Shown here: positions 1 through 12,600 of the stretch, piece after piece
Layout: the number at the start of each line of letters is the position of its first letter
Numbering within the stretch: position 1 is the first letter of the stretch
Assembly: GCA_943737045.1 (NCBI GenBank)
Contig: CALSFV010000025.1
Span: 781,501-845,500, forward strand
Direction: 5' to 3'
Length of the DNA stretch: 64,000 bases
Source: Parapristionchus giblindavisi
Taxonomy: Eukaryota; Nematoda; Chromadorea; Rhabditida; Diplogasteridae
Notes under the pieces: model-generated
Seen by the model: only the letters and a program-made list of their open reading frames with translations
Told to the model about the DNA's origin: nothing
Databases searched by the model: none
Program-made: the position numbers and the translations under genes

Positions 1-117
1 CTCTAATACTAATCAATCCAGCAAACATGTCGGTTTTTTGTTGATTAAAGGCATTACGAGAGATCGTTGCCAGAGAGTGAAACTTGCTCCGAAAAAATTG
101 CACTGAACTCTTTTTAG

Positions 118-3100
118 GTCCGCATTCCCATCCTTGGCGTCTCATCATTCGTTCAAGCAGTTCTTCTGTGGTATTTCTGCTGGGACACCCAAGAGTCGCC
201 CTATACCTCAATTGGTAATACTGCAGATAAAATTATAATACAAATGAAATATCATCGTTCAAAAAAACGGGTTTTAAGCTTAAACTTAAAGGGGGCCAGT
301 TGAATTTCGTTATAATTATATAATTATTGCCTAACACGATGACAAATTTTGATTTTAGGAGTATTCGGAACTGATGACGTCGGATTTCTCTTTTACGCAC
401 TCTCTACGCTAGGAATAACAGTCCTCATGTCTGTATATCAGTGGATACTTGCGGCTAATATGAAGTTAGTGAATTCTAATAAAAAATGTCATAAAATTAT
501 CAGATTTTAAAGAAATAATAGACGTGATGCACACACAGTACGTTTTAAAATGATAAATTACAGTACTAAATACTACCGTACACTTCGTGATAACTATTAC
601 GAGTCATCGCTGAAACCGCAGCAGAAGGAGCTGGTTGATGTTGTGAGTTTACTTGAAGTAGTACTTCCGGCGTTCTGAAAATCACGACAAGAATATAAGA
701 CAAGTGTTTCTGATACACATATCTATCGTATACAAGTTTTGGCTTGATAAATTGAGGTCAACACCGTATTTGTTGTTAAATATCCGACTAACGTCACATT
801 GGCTGGTTGAAGGGTATCACTTTGGTATTTCAAAATACATTACATTATGCTTAAGTATAATTACTTTTCACTTGTACAAAGTTCACTAAAAGTAAAATTG
901 AATTATAGGTACAGTTTGATTTTTTTTTATGTTTTGTTTTGAAAAAAAAAACTGAGGAAAATGTTCATGCGTAGAGATTAATCGTTCCTTTCAGGTGGAG
1001 CGAAATCATCAATGCGTACTCTCTCTCATTGCCATTAAAGGTGTGCAGAACTGCACTTTCTATCTGAGTGTCTACCTCGACAGCGTCTACATAGCTTTGT
1101 AAGCGTACCACAATTAATATCCACAATTTTTATATATTATTCTATTTTCAAGCGATAATCATCATTTTCTTTGCATTCAGGAGATTATAAAATCATGAAT
1201 AAATAATTCATAAATAAAGTTAAGGGAAATGAAAAGAGAGCATAACTGCTAAATTACTCATTCAATGTATTTTATTTTCTAGGTTACATACGATAATCTC
1301 CATGGCAGTCTCGCTCTTCAACTTCCGGCAGTCAGTTCTGTGTGATGGAGTTTGTTTATTTTATGTATTCGGAAATGTTTTTAATGATGTATTAGGTTCC
1401 CTTCTCTGGTGTTGAAATCCTTGCATGATCACGAATACAAGTATAATCATGGATGCTTCGACATTCCATGTATGATCATGCATGATCACGGATAATTCCA
1501 TACATGATCATGCCATTAATTGCACGTATTTTACTAGGATCATGCAAGGATTCAAACACCTGACAAGGGAACGTTCCCAACTTGTCCTGGCCATATGAGA
1601 TGGCAATAGCATGAATAGAATCAGTTTTCGATGCTGATTACGAATCCGCTTTCATACGTTGCCCAATCGAGCTGAGCTTCGAGAAAATCGATATTGAAAT
1701 TCGACTAGTTGATTCGAAAATTCACATATAATCTACATTATCTACTAAACCACACCAGCAGTTGTTTGAATAATTGATATATGAGTTAATGAACTCATTA
1801 GTATGGTTTGTGTAGAAATCTACATTAATTTCCAAATCAACTAGACGATTTTCAATATCGATTTTCTCGAAGCTCAGCTCGATTGGGCAACGTTCGAAAG
1901 CGGATTCGTAATCAGCGCCGAAAACTGATTCTATTCATGCTATTGCGATCTCATATGGCCAGGACAAGTTTGGAACGTTCCCTTGTGAGTTGAGGTTTTT
2001 TAAAGCCTCAACTCAGGTGTTTTTTTTTCTAAAGTTTAGTAGAGAATACTTTTCTATTTTAGTTGTCTTATAAATAATAATGTAATCCATTGAAGATCGT
2101 AATGGGAGTGTTGGTTGGTGCACAGCAAAGGATGAATGCACTGAAGAATGATACATTTAATCAATACACATTCAGAACAACGTAAATTCATTTTTTTCTC
2201 ATTATTCCACAATTTTTTTTGAATATCAGAGCTTATTTATGATAGTTGAAATTAGAAATCAATATTATACTTCGAAAGAAAAAGATGTAAATTACATTTT
2301 TCCTTTCAGTAACGAGACCATAGCACAGAATGCTGGACTCGGTTGGTTCTTTATGAAGTGGGGTAAGTACATTGAGAAGAAGAAGGAAATGAATGAAGTG
2401 AAGAGGAAGACGATTGAGGATGAGATACAAGCACAGAGAGATGAATTCGCTGCACTGGTATGGTTATGAGAAGCTTCGAGGAAAGGGACTTTTTATGTCT
2501 TTTCTGGTGGAGGTTGTGGGATCGACTCTCTCATATGTAGTATAAATCAGCTGCTAATCTGTATCCCCTTTTCTTCTCTCTCTCCCTAAAAAAACAAGTG
2601 TATTTTAGACGGACAATATAAATCGTTTTTCGGTTCTTGTACACTAATAGAAATAAAGCAATAATCAGTGATGAATGTCAGGGTATTCCCCTTCGTTTCG
2701 CCCGATCAATACCCGAGACTGGACCGGAAGGGGTCTTCAATTACCAATACGACTATGCTGGAAAGGTTGAGTTTACTAATTTTGTTACGGGCACACACCA
2801 AGGGCTAATTCGAAATTCTAGCATTGATCTCTCGTTTTCTTTGTCTACGAGAGAGCGTTGTCAGAGCGGAGAGTAAAATTAGCAATTTATTTCTCCACTT
2901 ATCTTTAACATTCGTTCAGTATGCCTTGTCGATGCGTGAATTGGACTTCAAAATGATCGAATGGACATTACTGTACAATCGAGTGAGGGTCAAAGTGGAT
3001 GTCTCCGTCGACGATGGAATAGCGGTAAATTTTCCCCGCTTTTCTCTTTCTCATTCTGGATTATGTCTATGAATAAAATTTCGATGAACACCACTGTAAA

Positions 3101-6100
3101 ACTATATTATATCCAAAGTCCTAATCGATAAATCATTCTTGGCGGCGTACATCTAATTTTAATTTGTTTTATCATACATCAAAAAGATGCGACAACTTTT
3201 GAAACAACAAGTAAATCAATCTAGTTATTGACGTCGCATCTGCCATGTCATCCTATTATGTCTGATAGAATCAAGAACAAGATCAAGAATAACAATTTAT
3301 TTTAAATCTTCAATCGATACTTACAGTACGTGATAATGAAGGAGATCGACTCGGGATTCCTTCAAGGAGACGAATGTCCCTCAGTGGGTATTTTATTTGA
3401 TCATAATAAATTTTGAAAAGACTCGAGCATGGTCCCGACATTCGCCAAGACATTTGATCTGGCCCTCAATACTTTCATAAGTTTTTTTTTAATTCATAAC
3501 TTTTCAATCGCGATAGCGAGGATTTTTATTTCTTTTTATTGGTGAAAAACATTTCATGCACCCTAACAAACACAGCTGAACAGTAACATCATATAGCTCT
3601 GAATATTGATTTTTTCGTGTCTGATTTTTAGGTTTTTTCTTCTATGCTCGTTGATGAACTAGGGCAATCAACGTAGTGCATATTGCACGCCAGCCGATTA
3701 TGTGTGATCGGAATAAATTATTTTAGTCAAAATAGGAAAGAATTTTTGAGAAAATAATAATAGAAAAAATGAGAAAAAATAAACCAAAATTGAAAAAAAG
3801 TCATTTCACAATAAGTATTCAAATAAATGGACCCCTACGGAGCAGTGGGCAAAAGCGTAGGGAGAGGCGATTACTGTATGTATCAAGTAGTGCAAAAGGT
3901 TGGTTGAGAAGGGAGAATCTTTTGCTGATCGGCTTGGGAATTGAACTTCTCTCGCCGAGCAACCCTTGTTGTTCTGGTCTGACCCCTTATCCACTAGACC
4001 ATGGGTCCCCATTAGTACTCAGATTGAATGGTCGTAATATACTGAGCGCGTCTGCTTCAAGAGGATAGCTATATATATAGAGATTTAAGCTCCGCCCCTT
4101 TGACTGCGCGGGGATGGACACCCAAATTACATTCAATCCACACCATAACACCCCAACAAAATTTATTCATAGACGTAGTGTGAGAATGAAGTTCTCGCAG
4201 AAAGGACTTCGTATGATGAGTTCAGGACGACATCGGAGTACGAGGAGTTAAGTAACGAGATCATTTGACAACGGAGAAGTCTTGCCATAGGAATGGAATG
4301 ATCAAAGAATCTAAATGTAATCGGTTAAGATCAAAGAAAAATCTTTCATTAAAGGAGTATAAACAATTTCATTGTTTACTCGTAAAGGAAACGTATCTGA
4401 GTCTTGTCCGAGACCACTTTGTAGAGAGAGAGAGTGAAGTCGTCCTAAGTGGAGGGAGCGAAGAAACATCTCGGAAAGATTTGTTGGAACGTCATCGCTG
4501 TAGTAGAATGAACATCAATTGCACAGGAAATCCAAACCGAGAATGAAGGATTCGGAGAGAAACCACGAATCGATCTTTGGATCTATAATAAATTATATCA
4601 TTTTAATCAATAGAAAAATATTCATTAACCATTATCAATGGTTAATGAATATTGTTTACTAGACGATTCAGATTAGATAACAGAGAAAGCTTATTGAGAA
4701 ATCAAACTTATTGAGACCATTCAGAAAAAACTGCTCGTAATTTATTTTTTTTACTCTAGGCGGCAAATTTTCGTATATTTATGATATACCAAACGGTGTA
4801 ATATGATAATTAAAGGGAGCGGTACCTCTCTCAATGGTCTGTTCATTGTGCACAGTCTTTCTCTGTTCTCTAACAACGAGAGAGTGTTGCGCGTCGAAGA
4901 CAACATTGAGAGTTGTTTCGTTCCCTTCAACTTATTACTAGCACAATTGCGCATTAAGCAACACTTATCTGAGGTTTCCAGTCATAAAGGTGTGAAGTTG
5001 CATCGACTTCGCAAGGAGCAAGAACATGAGAGAGCGTGGATGTTGATTGAGGTCAATCGTCTAGTTCATTGTCATTGTCAGTTATGGGTAGTGATGGGCA
5101 GTGAGATCTGAACGGATAATATAACTATGATATAGTTCAATTTGATCACGACTCGTAAACATGAAGACATTCAAGAAGATGATAAAGAGACAAATCGATT
5201 TTATAAAACAAAACAAAACATAGAGTAAACTTCTAATTTTGAATTACTCGAGACAATGAACTGGAAGGAACATGCACTGTTGGAAAAGATGATAAGAAAT
5301 TAATTACGAAAACGGAATCGATCTTTATAAAACAAAATTGTAAACATGACTATATCAAAAGACGAAATGAGACAAAGATAGGGAATCGACTGTCTATTGA
5401 AGGATTGATGAGAAAGAGTGAGGTCAGACCAATGTACGCGTCCTTTATCCTGCACTCTCTGCACTCTCTCATGTTTCTATACTATCTCGTCTGATCAAAC
5501 TACACTTTGAATCTGTAGTTCACTGAAGAACTTGCAATAACATCAATCCATCTTTATTCCTTCAAAGTGTACATCTGGTTTTATTAAAATATAAATAAGC
5601 TTATTTACAAAATTGATTAGAGCTTGGGTGAAAGAATTGCAATAGAAAATTATTAACATTTACCTTTATCCCATAAACACACAAATAAACCAATTCGGAT
5701 AACGTTCATGTTTTTGTATTCTTCACGTGAATCTTGATCATAGATTTATCTTGAATGAAAAGAGAGTGAGTGTAAAAATGAAGAGTAGAGGGCACCCGGA
5801 TTTGAACCGGGGACCTCTCGATCTGCAGTCGAATGCTCTGCCGCTGAGCTATACCCCCTATATTACAACAGAAAATAACGACACTGAAGAGATTAGATCG
5901 TCTATCATGTCAAAACGTTTAACATGTATCTTAGATACTGTTTGCACAAAGAACGGCTGGGGGTATAGCTCAGTGGCAGAGCATTCGACTGCAGATCGAG
6001 AGGTCCCCGGTTCAAATCCGGGTGCCCCCTACTTATTTTATAATTTTAATGAATTATGTTTTGACGATTTGAGATATGATTTGTTTAGTTTGTACAAGTA

Positions 6101-9100
6101 AATTGTTGACCAAGATCATTAACAAGACAAAATTTCTCGTAGATTCTCTTTCCTATGCAAATTGCTACCCATAAAATCATAGAAATTCTTTCTTGAATCT
6201 GCCGGCCCATGAATCTCTCGATGTATTAGCTTTTCAATTAATTCATGACCATTTACGAAATGATGGCTGGCCAAGGGAATGTGACCACCATGTGCGTAGT
6301 CGGCTAGGGTACAATCTGTACTATGTGATTGATTAGCTGCCCTTGTTAGTCAAGGAGGATAGAAGAAAAAACTGAAAATCAGACACGAAAAACAATATTC
6401 AGAACGATATGATATTAGTGTTTAGCTGTGTTTGTAAGGGTGCATGACATGTTATTCACCAATAAAAAGAAATAAAAGTCCTAGCTATCTGAAAAGTTAT
6501 GAATTTTTTAATTTTTTTTATTGATTTGGCCATATGTGCGGGCCTTATGGAATTTTCACTACTACTTTCGTCTTTCTCCCCCCATGTGTCTATGATGAAA
6601 GTATTGAGGGCCAGATCGAATGTCTTAGCGATTGTCCAGATCATGCTCGAGCCTGTCCGATCCGATCTCTTAAAGAAATCAAAACTTGAGAATATTCTTT
6701 CAGATACAAGCTTGGACAGCGTTCAAGCAGTGGTCGGATTTAATAAGATTCCAAGACAGAATGGACTTCGCTTCGCGAATTGTACATTTTCTGATTTATC
6801 ACAAAGAATTGATAATTAAAAATGGTTTACATGTTTTTTTTATATTGGAATGGTCACATTACAAACATACATAATTTTAATTAGTACTCTAGGCTAATTT
6901 TAATTAGTACTCTATGCTCTATAGTGAACAAATAAAGCGAAAAAAGACGCTTGCCAGAGCGAAGAGTTTCAAATTAGCTCGTGATTTGTCTTTAAACTAC
7001 CAAAAAAAGTAGAAATTTAACGATAGTTCTTCTTAAATAATACTTTGCAGTCCTCAGAGAAATCCTACCGAGAAGCTCTTCCTCCCAATTGGAATGAAGA
7101 TCGAAAATGTCTCTGTCTCGAGAATCGGATACATGAAGCGCCTCTTGATCCTATGAAGATGGTAGAATAAATCGATTTTTGAAAAAAAATCATTGATAAT
7201 ATAGTTAGAACCAGTTAACGATCTCTTATTCAAGTATTGTGTATGGAGTTAGAGAAGAATTTGTAATCAAGATTAGCTTTGATTTCTTATTCTCTTGATA
7301 TAGTGCTCCGTTCATCCGTACCTCTCTTTTTTTGTGTTGATATTTTTGTGCTTTATCTACTTAACTCATTCTCAAACCCCTTACAGCGAGAGCGATATAT
7401 AAACATTCGAAATATCATTTTAGCGTTTACTCAAGCCATTCTTCAAGATGATGGAATATCGCATAGATATCGCCAACGTTGAGCTGCATCAAGGATGGGC
7501 GAGAGACAAGGTACTATAAATAACAGATTTCCAGAAGCTGATTCTCTTCCATGACAGTACTCTGTCATAGATAAATCAAAACGTCACCCCCAGCTAATTT
7601 GACAAACTTTCGCTTTCTCTGTCTACGACAGAGTATTGCCAATGCGGAGAGCAAGATTAGCTTGTGGTGTATGGGAGTACATTTAGCATGTTACTTTTAA
7701 TACTTTTAACTCAGGACGGGTCAATTGTCGCAAGGAATCATGAGTTAGACGTGCCTTGCATCACCCGATATGAGGCAAGTAAAAGAACTTCCATATCTGA
7801 ATCTATCTGAATCTGAAAATGTATCTGAAAATATGAATCTGAAATTCTGAAAATGTCGTATGATCTCGCATCTTCTTTGTTAACGATGTTTTTCGATTAG
7901 TTCACAGTTTTCATATAAATTTCAATGTAAAATTGTTCAGGAAGAAGTGGACATCGAATTGTATTACAACTACATAAAACTCAACAATGAACGTTTTGAC
8001 AAGGTAAAGAATTCTCTTCATTAGATACATGTTTGCAAAGAACTAATTTGTCACAATCTTACCCAGAGCGCATGCTGAGGTCCCATTCTGGTATTTCAAA
8101 ACTTTAAGTCTACTTACACTTTCACTTTAAGTAGGCTTGTAAGTCTAGTGAAAGTGAGACGCAAGTCTACTTAAACTGAAAAAGGTGACGTCACTCACTT
8201 GAAGTTTACTTAAAGTAAAGTTCAAGTCGGTGATGTATTTTAATTAGACTTTAATTTTTGAAATACCAGAGCATACAAGTGGACAGCAAATAATAATCAG
8301 TCGTTTAGGCTAATGATATTCCGAATACGATTGACCTCTGTGCAAAACAATTTAATGATGCATTTAAGATCTATTCGGACGATATAATATTCGAAGAGGC
8401 TCTCGCATCTGATTACGCAGATGAGATCAGAAAGCGCTTCGTTAGTTATCCACTACTATGATTTTCGATATTAATAGGACGTGAAATTTAAACTAAAATG
8501 GAATATTGTCTTTTATCTCTTTTTAAAAATCAATTTACGGCTGCAATATGAACATACAACCAAAGATTAGTAAATCATGAATGATTAAAATAAAATTTGA
8601 AAAAAAGAATTTCCTGATAACAGATATATGACAGAAATCGTTCAGGAAATATCTGAGGCATTCCCCGAGGGTGATCGAATAAGAGCGAAAACGATCAATC
8701 CGAGAGTCACGAACAATCTCGACTCGGAACTATGGCTCGATGAGGATCGTCCAGAGTTAGTTTTCAAGAGCTCAATTGGGTTTTAGACAAAAAGCACGAA
8801 GATCTCATTTAGAAAAAGTCTTCATATATTTTTTATCGGGCTTTAGAACAGAAAAAAATAACGGACTTTATATTTCTTTGTTCTAGAAATATTGAAGTAA
8901 ACTATTATTGTTAAAGCATTTTTAGTTTTTTTTCCTGTACAAGAAATGTTTAAAAAAGCTTTTTGCAGCTTTATCGGGCCTCAGAAGCCAGAGAAATGTC
9001 TTCCGTTCGGTACTCTTCAACGTCGGATTCTGATGGAGGCCCATTATGCGAAGATTCGGGCCGATGTGAAAAGACTCCACGAGGCACAATATGGAAAGAT

Positions 9101-9444
9101 CAAGGAAGTAAGCGGAGTTTTGACAATTAGCCGGCATCTGTTTATTCGATGATTGGTTAGAACAACCGATCCATGCCCATATCGTTTTTACTACATAAAG
9201 TTTATAGACTTACACTCGCACTCACACTATACTACTATAGACTTGCTTATGAAACAGTATGTATAGCCGAATTGAAACATATCGTACAAATCTATTCTTC
9301 AAATCAAATCCTACAAACAACCGAGGAAAACATTTTATTTGCATTTAAATATGTTTTATTTCATAATTATTTATTTAAATTTTTCAGGTTGTACGATACC
9401 GCAAGCAAAAGATAAGCGAATTGAGTTTATGGTCTCGAGATTGA
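118..9444 (+). CDS. Large multi-exon membrane-associated protein, 3' part (unrecognised family)
   Basis: I do not recognise this family. Exons with good splice sites and mostly agreeing phases are 118-214, 359-464, 564-642, 994-1098, 1283-about 1340, 2096-2181 (weak), 2310-2362, 2682-2765, 2920-3024, 3327-3387, 7051-7161, 7424-7510, 7715-7774, 7941-8003, 8309-8440, 8646-8755, 8969-9107 and 9388-9444 (TGA). The early exons encode hydrophobic helices (118-214, 359-464, 994-1340), so the N-terminal part is probably multi-pass membrane. Later exons are hydrophilic and charged, with a basic C-terminus, probably cytosolic. A further open stretch at 6704-6783 could be an exon, but its phase does not join 7051. 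The exon ending at 7774 uses a GC donor. The large intron 3388-7050 holds a 3.2-kb inverted-repeat element. The gene starts left of the window. The model could in fact be two genes, because the link across 1340-2310 is the weakest. Confidence 0.55.
1395..1990. repeat. Two adjacent hairpin elements (MITE-like)
   Basis: Two inverted-repeat units lie side by side in an intron. The first, about 1395-1573, has arms containing GGTGTTGAAATCCTTGCATG and its complement. The second, about 1574-1985, has arms of roughly 190 bases that contain CTCGAAGCTCAGCTCGATTG. No coding sequence is visible. The second unit resembles the element at 58960-59440, so it belongs to a dispersed family. Confidence 0.7.
2785..2883. 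repeat. Short MITE of the AGAGCGGAGAG family
   Basis: This unit of about 100 bases has arms near CACCAAGGGCTAATT and a core with TTTGTCTACGAGAGAGCG. Related copies lie near 6935-6990, 7590-7665, 12860-12955, 13752-13848, 29232-29350 and 61318-61375, all in introns or intergenic DNA. The arms are complementary to each other. No protein is encoded. Confidence 0.65.
3890..4030 (-). repeat. tRNA-derived SINE-like relic
   Basis: Read on the minus strand, the segment has an A-box-like ATGGTCTAGTGG and a B-box-like AAGTTCAATTCCC, spaced further apart than in a functional tRNA. It does not fold into a proper cloverleaf by eye. This fits a tRNA-derived SINE or tRNA pseudogene rather than a working tRNA. 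Confidence 0.45.
4809..4930. repeat. Short MITE with TTAAAGGG ends
   Basis: A palindromic unit of about 120 bases with TTAAAGGGAG at one edge and TTCCCTT at the other, and the core word TCTCTGTTCTCTAACA. Related copies are at about 13626-13748, 25225-25340 and 55666-55790. Confidence 0.6.
5787..5858 (-). tRNA. tRNA-Cys (GCA)
   Basis: A 72-base cloverleaf on the minus strand. The acceptor begins GGGGGTA and ends TGCCCTC plus discriminator T, with one G-T wobble at pair 2-71. The D arm contains AGCTCAGCGG. The anticodon loop is CTGCAGA with anticodon GCA, and the T arm is CCGGTTCAAATCCGG. It has no intron. It differs from the tRNA at 5959-6030 at only two positions (the D loop and the 3' acceptor strand). 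Its 5' end faces the other tRNA, with 100 bases between them. Confidence 0.95.
5959..6030 (+). tRNA. tRNA-Cys (GCA)
   Basis: A 72-base cloverleaf with a seven-pair acceptor (GGGGGTA with TGCCCCC, one T-G pair at position 6), discriminator T, A box TAGCTCAGTGG, anticodon GCA in CTGCAGA, and B box GGTTCAAATCC. It is divergent from the tRNA-Cys at 5787-5858. A short T-rich stretch follows, which suits pol III termination. It should charge cysteine for UGC and UGU codons. Confidence 0.97.
8088..8269. repeat. MITE with CTGGTATTTCAAAA termini
   Basis: Terminal inverted repeats CTGGTATTTCAAAA and TTTTTGAAATACCAG bound a 182-base unit made of internal near-palindromes of CTTAAGTAGACTT type. It lies in an intron. 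The same terminal word recurs at about 37022-37031, next to another element. Confidence 0.75.
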
Positions 9445-9684
9445 AATTCCCTATCACCATATTCTATATTTAATAATATTAATTCTATATGTATATATTA
9501 CACTTTTTAATATTGGGTTATGATAATACTCTTGAATCACTTACTTCCAGTATATATCTTGGTTACTCTGTACACACTGGACTGACAGTTTTTTTAGATA
9601 TAAAAACGTTTATCCTTTTTAATGGAATTACCCTCTTCACACATTTCATGAATACGTATAAATATTATTTTATTGTTATATATT

Positions 9685-12600
9685 TCAAGTGACAAAGACA
9701 ATAAAAATGATGATATTGATGATTTGAAAGACGATCGATAAAATGAAATCGATCGTATCGAATACGCAAGTCCATCGACGAACTCTCTCCGTTTCCCATC
9801 GATGATCGAGTAGAAAGTGTTCGGATTTACTGAAACATTATTGCGAAATATATCAACGAAAATATCCAATGAATTTTTTTCTGTTTTGCACAGCCTTGCT
9901 TACGAAAAAAATATGATAGCTTTACATTAAAAAAACAGGAATATAACAAATCCACGGATAGTTAATATTATTAATAACGAATGATGTAGGGACTCACTCG
10001 AGTACTTGACGATACAATCCATTTCGATCATAGTCTTCATCTTGAACCAGACTAGTCGACCAATTCTCATCACTTCTAGCCTTCGCACTCCTCACTCTGG
10101 CGGATGTTACCTAGAATTTATTGATTTATTGATTGATTGATATCACAATTCCTAATAATTATTCTACTTCGGCTGTCGTAATCACCGTTTTAACCAGTTT
10201 TTTTAAAGATAATCTGTTTTCCTCTACATATCGCTAATATTTTTGGCTCGGTACACGTACCCGATGTGAGACTATTTTCTGGCAGGACAGCCTCAGCAAC
10301 CAGTTCGGAGGATTCCTCTTCTTCTTGACTACCTGAAAATCGTGATCAGGAATTGATTATAGCAGTTTGAACACTTTAGAATGATAAGAGAATGACATGA
10401 ATTGAATGATAAGGTGTACTTGATTAGAGCCGTATGTTATTGAATTGTACGTAATCTGAGCAAGTATTGATGTAACAATAAGTCATGTCTCTTCGAAAGC
10501 AAAACAAGAGAGTGAGCATTAATTTTGAGAGATTTGCTTTTGTAAACCCACTGGGGAGTTATTATGACTAGTGGAATATAATATATATATTCGATTTTGC
10601 ATGTGATCTATGTAACAAGTGATAGTGATCTCTTAATGTGGCAAGCTATTCGTTAATTTTGCGAAACTGAAATGACGCAGCATACAGTTTGGTGAGGATA
10701 TGCCATGTCCATAATAGCCATTATGTGATCTGATTCTGACTAGTCGAGACTAGAGTAGCTAGAGTAACTAATTAACTAGTAACTAGCTTAGAGTAACTAG
10801 AGTAACTAGAGTAACTAGAGTGACTAGAGTAACGCCACGGTCAGTTGAGGCCATGGATCTGGGTTTCAAAAAGAGAAGAAAGTATCGTACATGTAAAAAT
10901 TATTGTATCATGAACGGTGTGAATGGGTCTGAACGGATCAGGCCGATCAAGATTTTGAGCGAACGATTATGAGCGAACCGAACGTTTTCGTAATTTCTCT
11001 TTGTTTTCATTGTTTTTCTCTTATTCGAATCTACTACATATATTAAAATAAATTAGGCCAAAATATTGTCATTTAACCAAAATCATTGCTTGGACGTTGA
11101 ATAAACTGTTCCGATTATACGCTGAATAATTATGTCAGTTTTGGTTCATTGAGGCAATTTATTCAAAGTGAAAGCAATGATTTTTGTTAAATGGCAATAT
11201 TTTGGCCTAATTTATTTTAATATAGTAGATTCGAATAAGAGAAAAACAATGAAAACAAAGAGAAATTACGAAAATGTTCGGCTCGCTCAAAATCTTGATC
11301 GGCCTGATAAGTTCAGACCCATTCACACCGTTCATGATACAATGATTTTTACATGTACGATATAGCCTACAGTTGTGATGTAATGATGAAGAACGAGTAA
11401 AACCACTGATGTCACTGCAGCCACTGCACATAAGAGTAGCTCAGTGAAGATGTAACTAGCTGTAAATAATAATTTATCCACGCCCGAGACGCGACAGCAG
11501 TTGCAATGGAAATATAAATTACCGTCAAAACGAAAAAAAGTGAAACATTTGTCAAATAATTTGACAAAATTTGACAAAAGTTCACAAGATTCCCATTTTT
11601 AGCATTTTTCATGATCTTGATGAAGTATTATCTCAGATTTTGTTTTGTAGATGTGTTTGCCAAATCCAGATAAGCACGACAAAAGTGAAAAAAATAATCG
11701 GGAGCGTTGCGGAGCAGAATTAGTATACTGTAGCATACTGTAGAATCTTACTGTAAAATTGCTTCCATCGCGCTTTTTTTCGTCTAATCATGGATATAAC
11801 TAGCATTACCTGATTTCTTATAGCGAATGTGCACTTTTTGGATCATTTTATAGATCAGGCTGCAAACGGGTATACTGTAGAAAATCATACCGTATACCAG
11901 TTTCACAAAACAGCGTTCACAGTGATTCATTTAAATTTTTTTCTTTATAGGTCAATTAGGTAAGCCCAGTGATGCTCAAATACCCTGTTGTCTATTAAAA
12001 AACTAGTAACCGCGTTTAGATATCATGATTCGAAATTTTCAAAATCTTGTGAACTTTTGTCAAATTTTGTCAAATTATTTGACAAATGTTTCTCTTTTTT
12101 TCGTTTTGACGGTATATGGATATAATATTATTAAAGATAGCATTAATGAAATGCAAATTCACTTATAAAATGTTGTATTATAAGCATACGTCAAATGTTA
12201 TGAGAAGTGTGTCATTCATCCACTTGCTAAATTCTTTAGACTCCGAAAACGCGCTTGAAACCAACCCAGATTGGGCAAGTAATTCGCCTTAGTGATTTCT
12301 GCCGATGCTGTATCGAGAATCTGATACATGAAGAAGATCACACACAGGGAGAGATACATCTGAAGTGGTTTGTTGCTTCGATCGATTTTTCATTTACTTG
12401 TTTATTATTCCAAACCATTCCACAATGGATAAGACGGTATTAGGTCGAATGAGAACCATGGAACGAGAACCGTCTGGATGATGACTATTTGCCTATTCAT
12501 TAGCGCTTGTTGCTCATATGCAAATATGTAGTTCTTGTCCTGTCGGTTCTCATCCCACTCTTCTCACCCGCCCTTGTGCCGTTCGTGGTTTCGATCCATT

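Larger units (their letters stand above)
3422..6651. mobile_element. 3.2-kb long-TIR element enclosing two tRNA-Cys genes
   Basis: The sequence at 3422-3720 is repeated as an inverted copy at about 6340-6651. Both ends begin CTCGAGCATG when read inward. The arms share the words CTGGCCCTCAATACTTTCAT and ATTTCTTTTTATTGGTGA. No transposase is readable inside, so if mobile it would be non-autonomous. The interior holds a SINE-like tRNA relic (about 3900-4030), a short MITE (about 4809-4930), a small perfect hairpin near 4618-4656 and the two tRNA-Cys genes. The whole unit sits in an intron of the flanking gene. No target duplication was identified. Confidence 0.6.
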
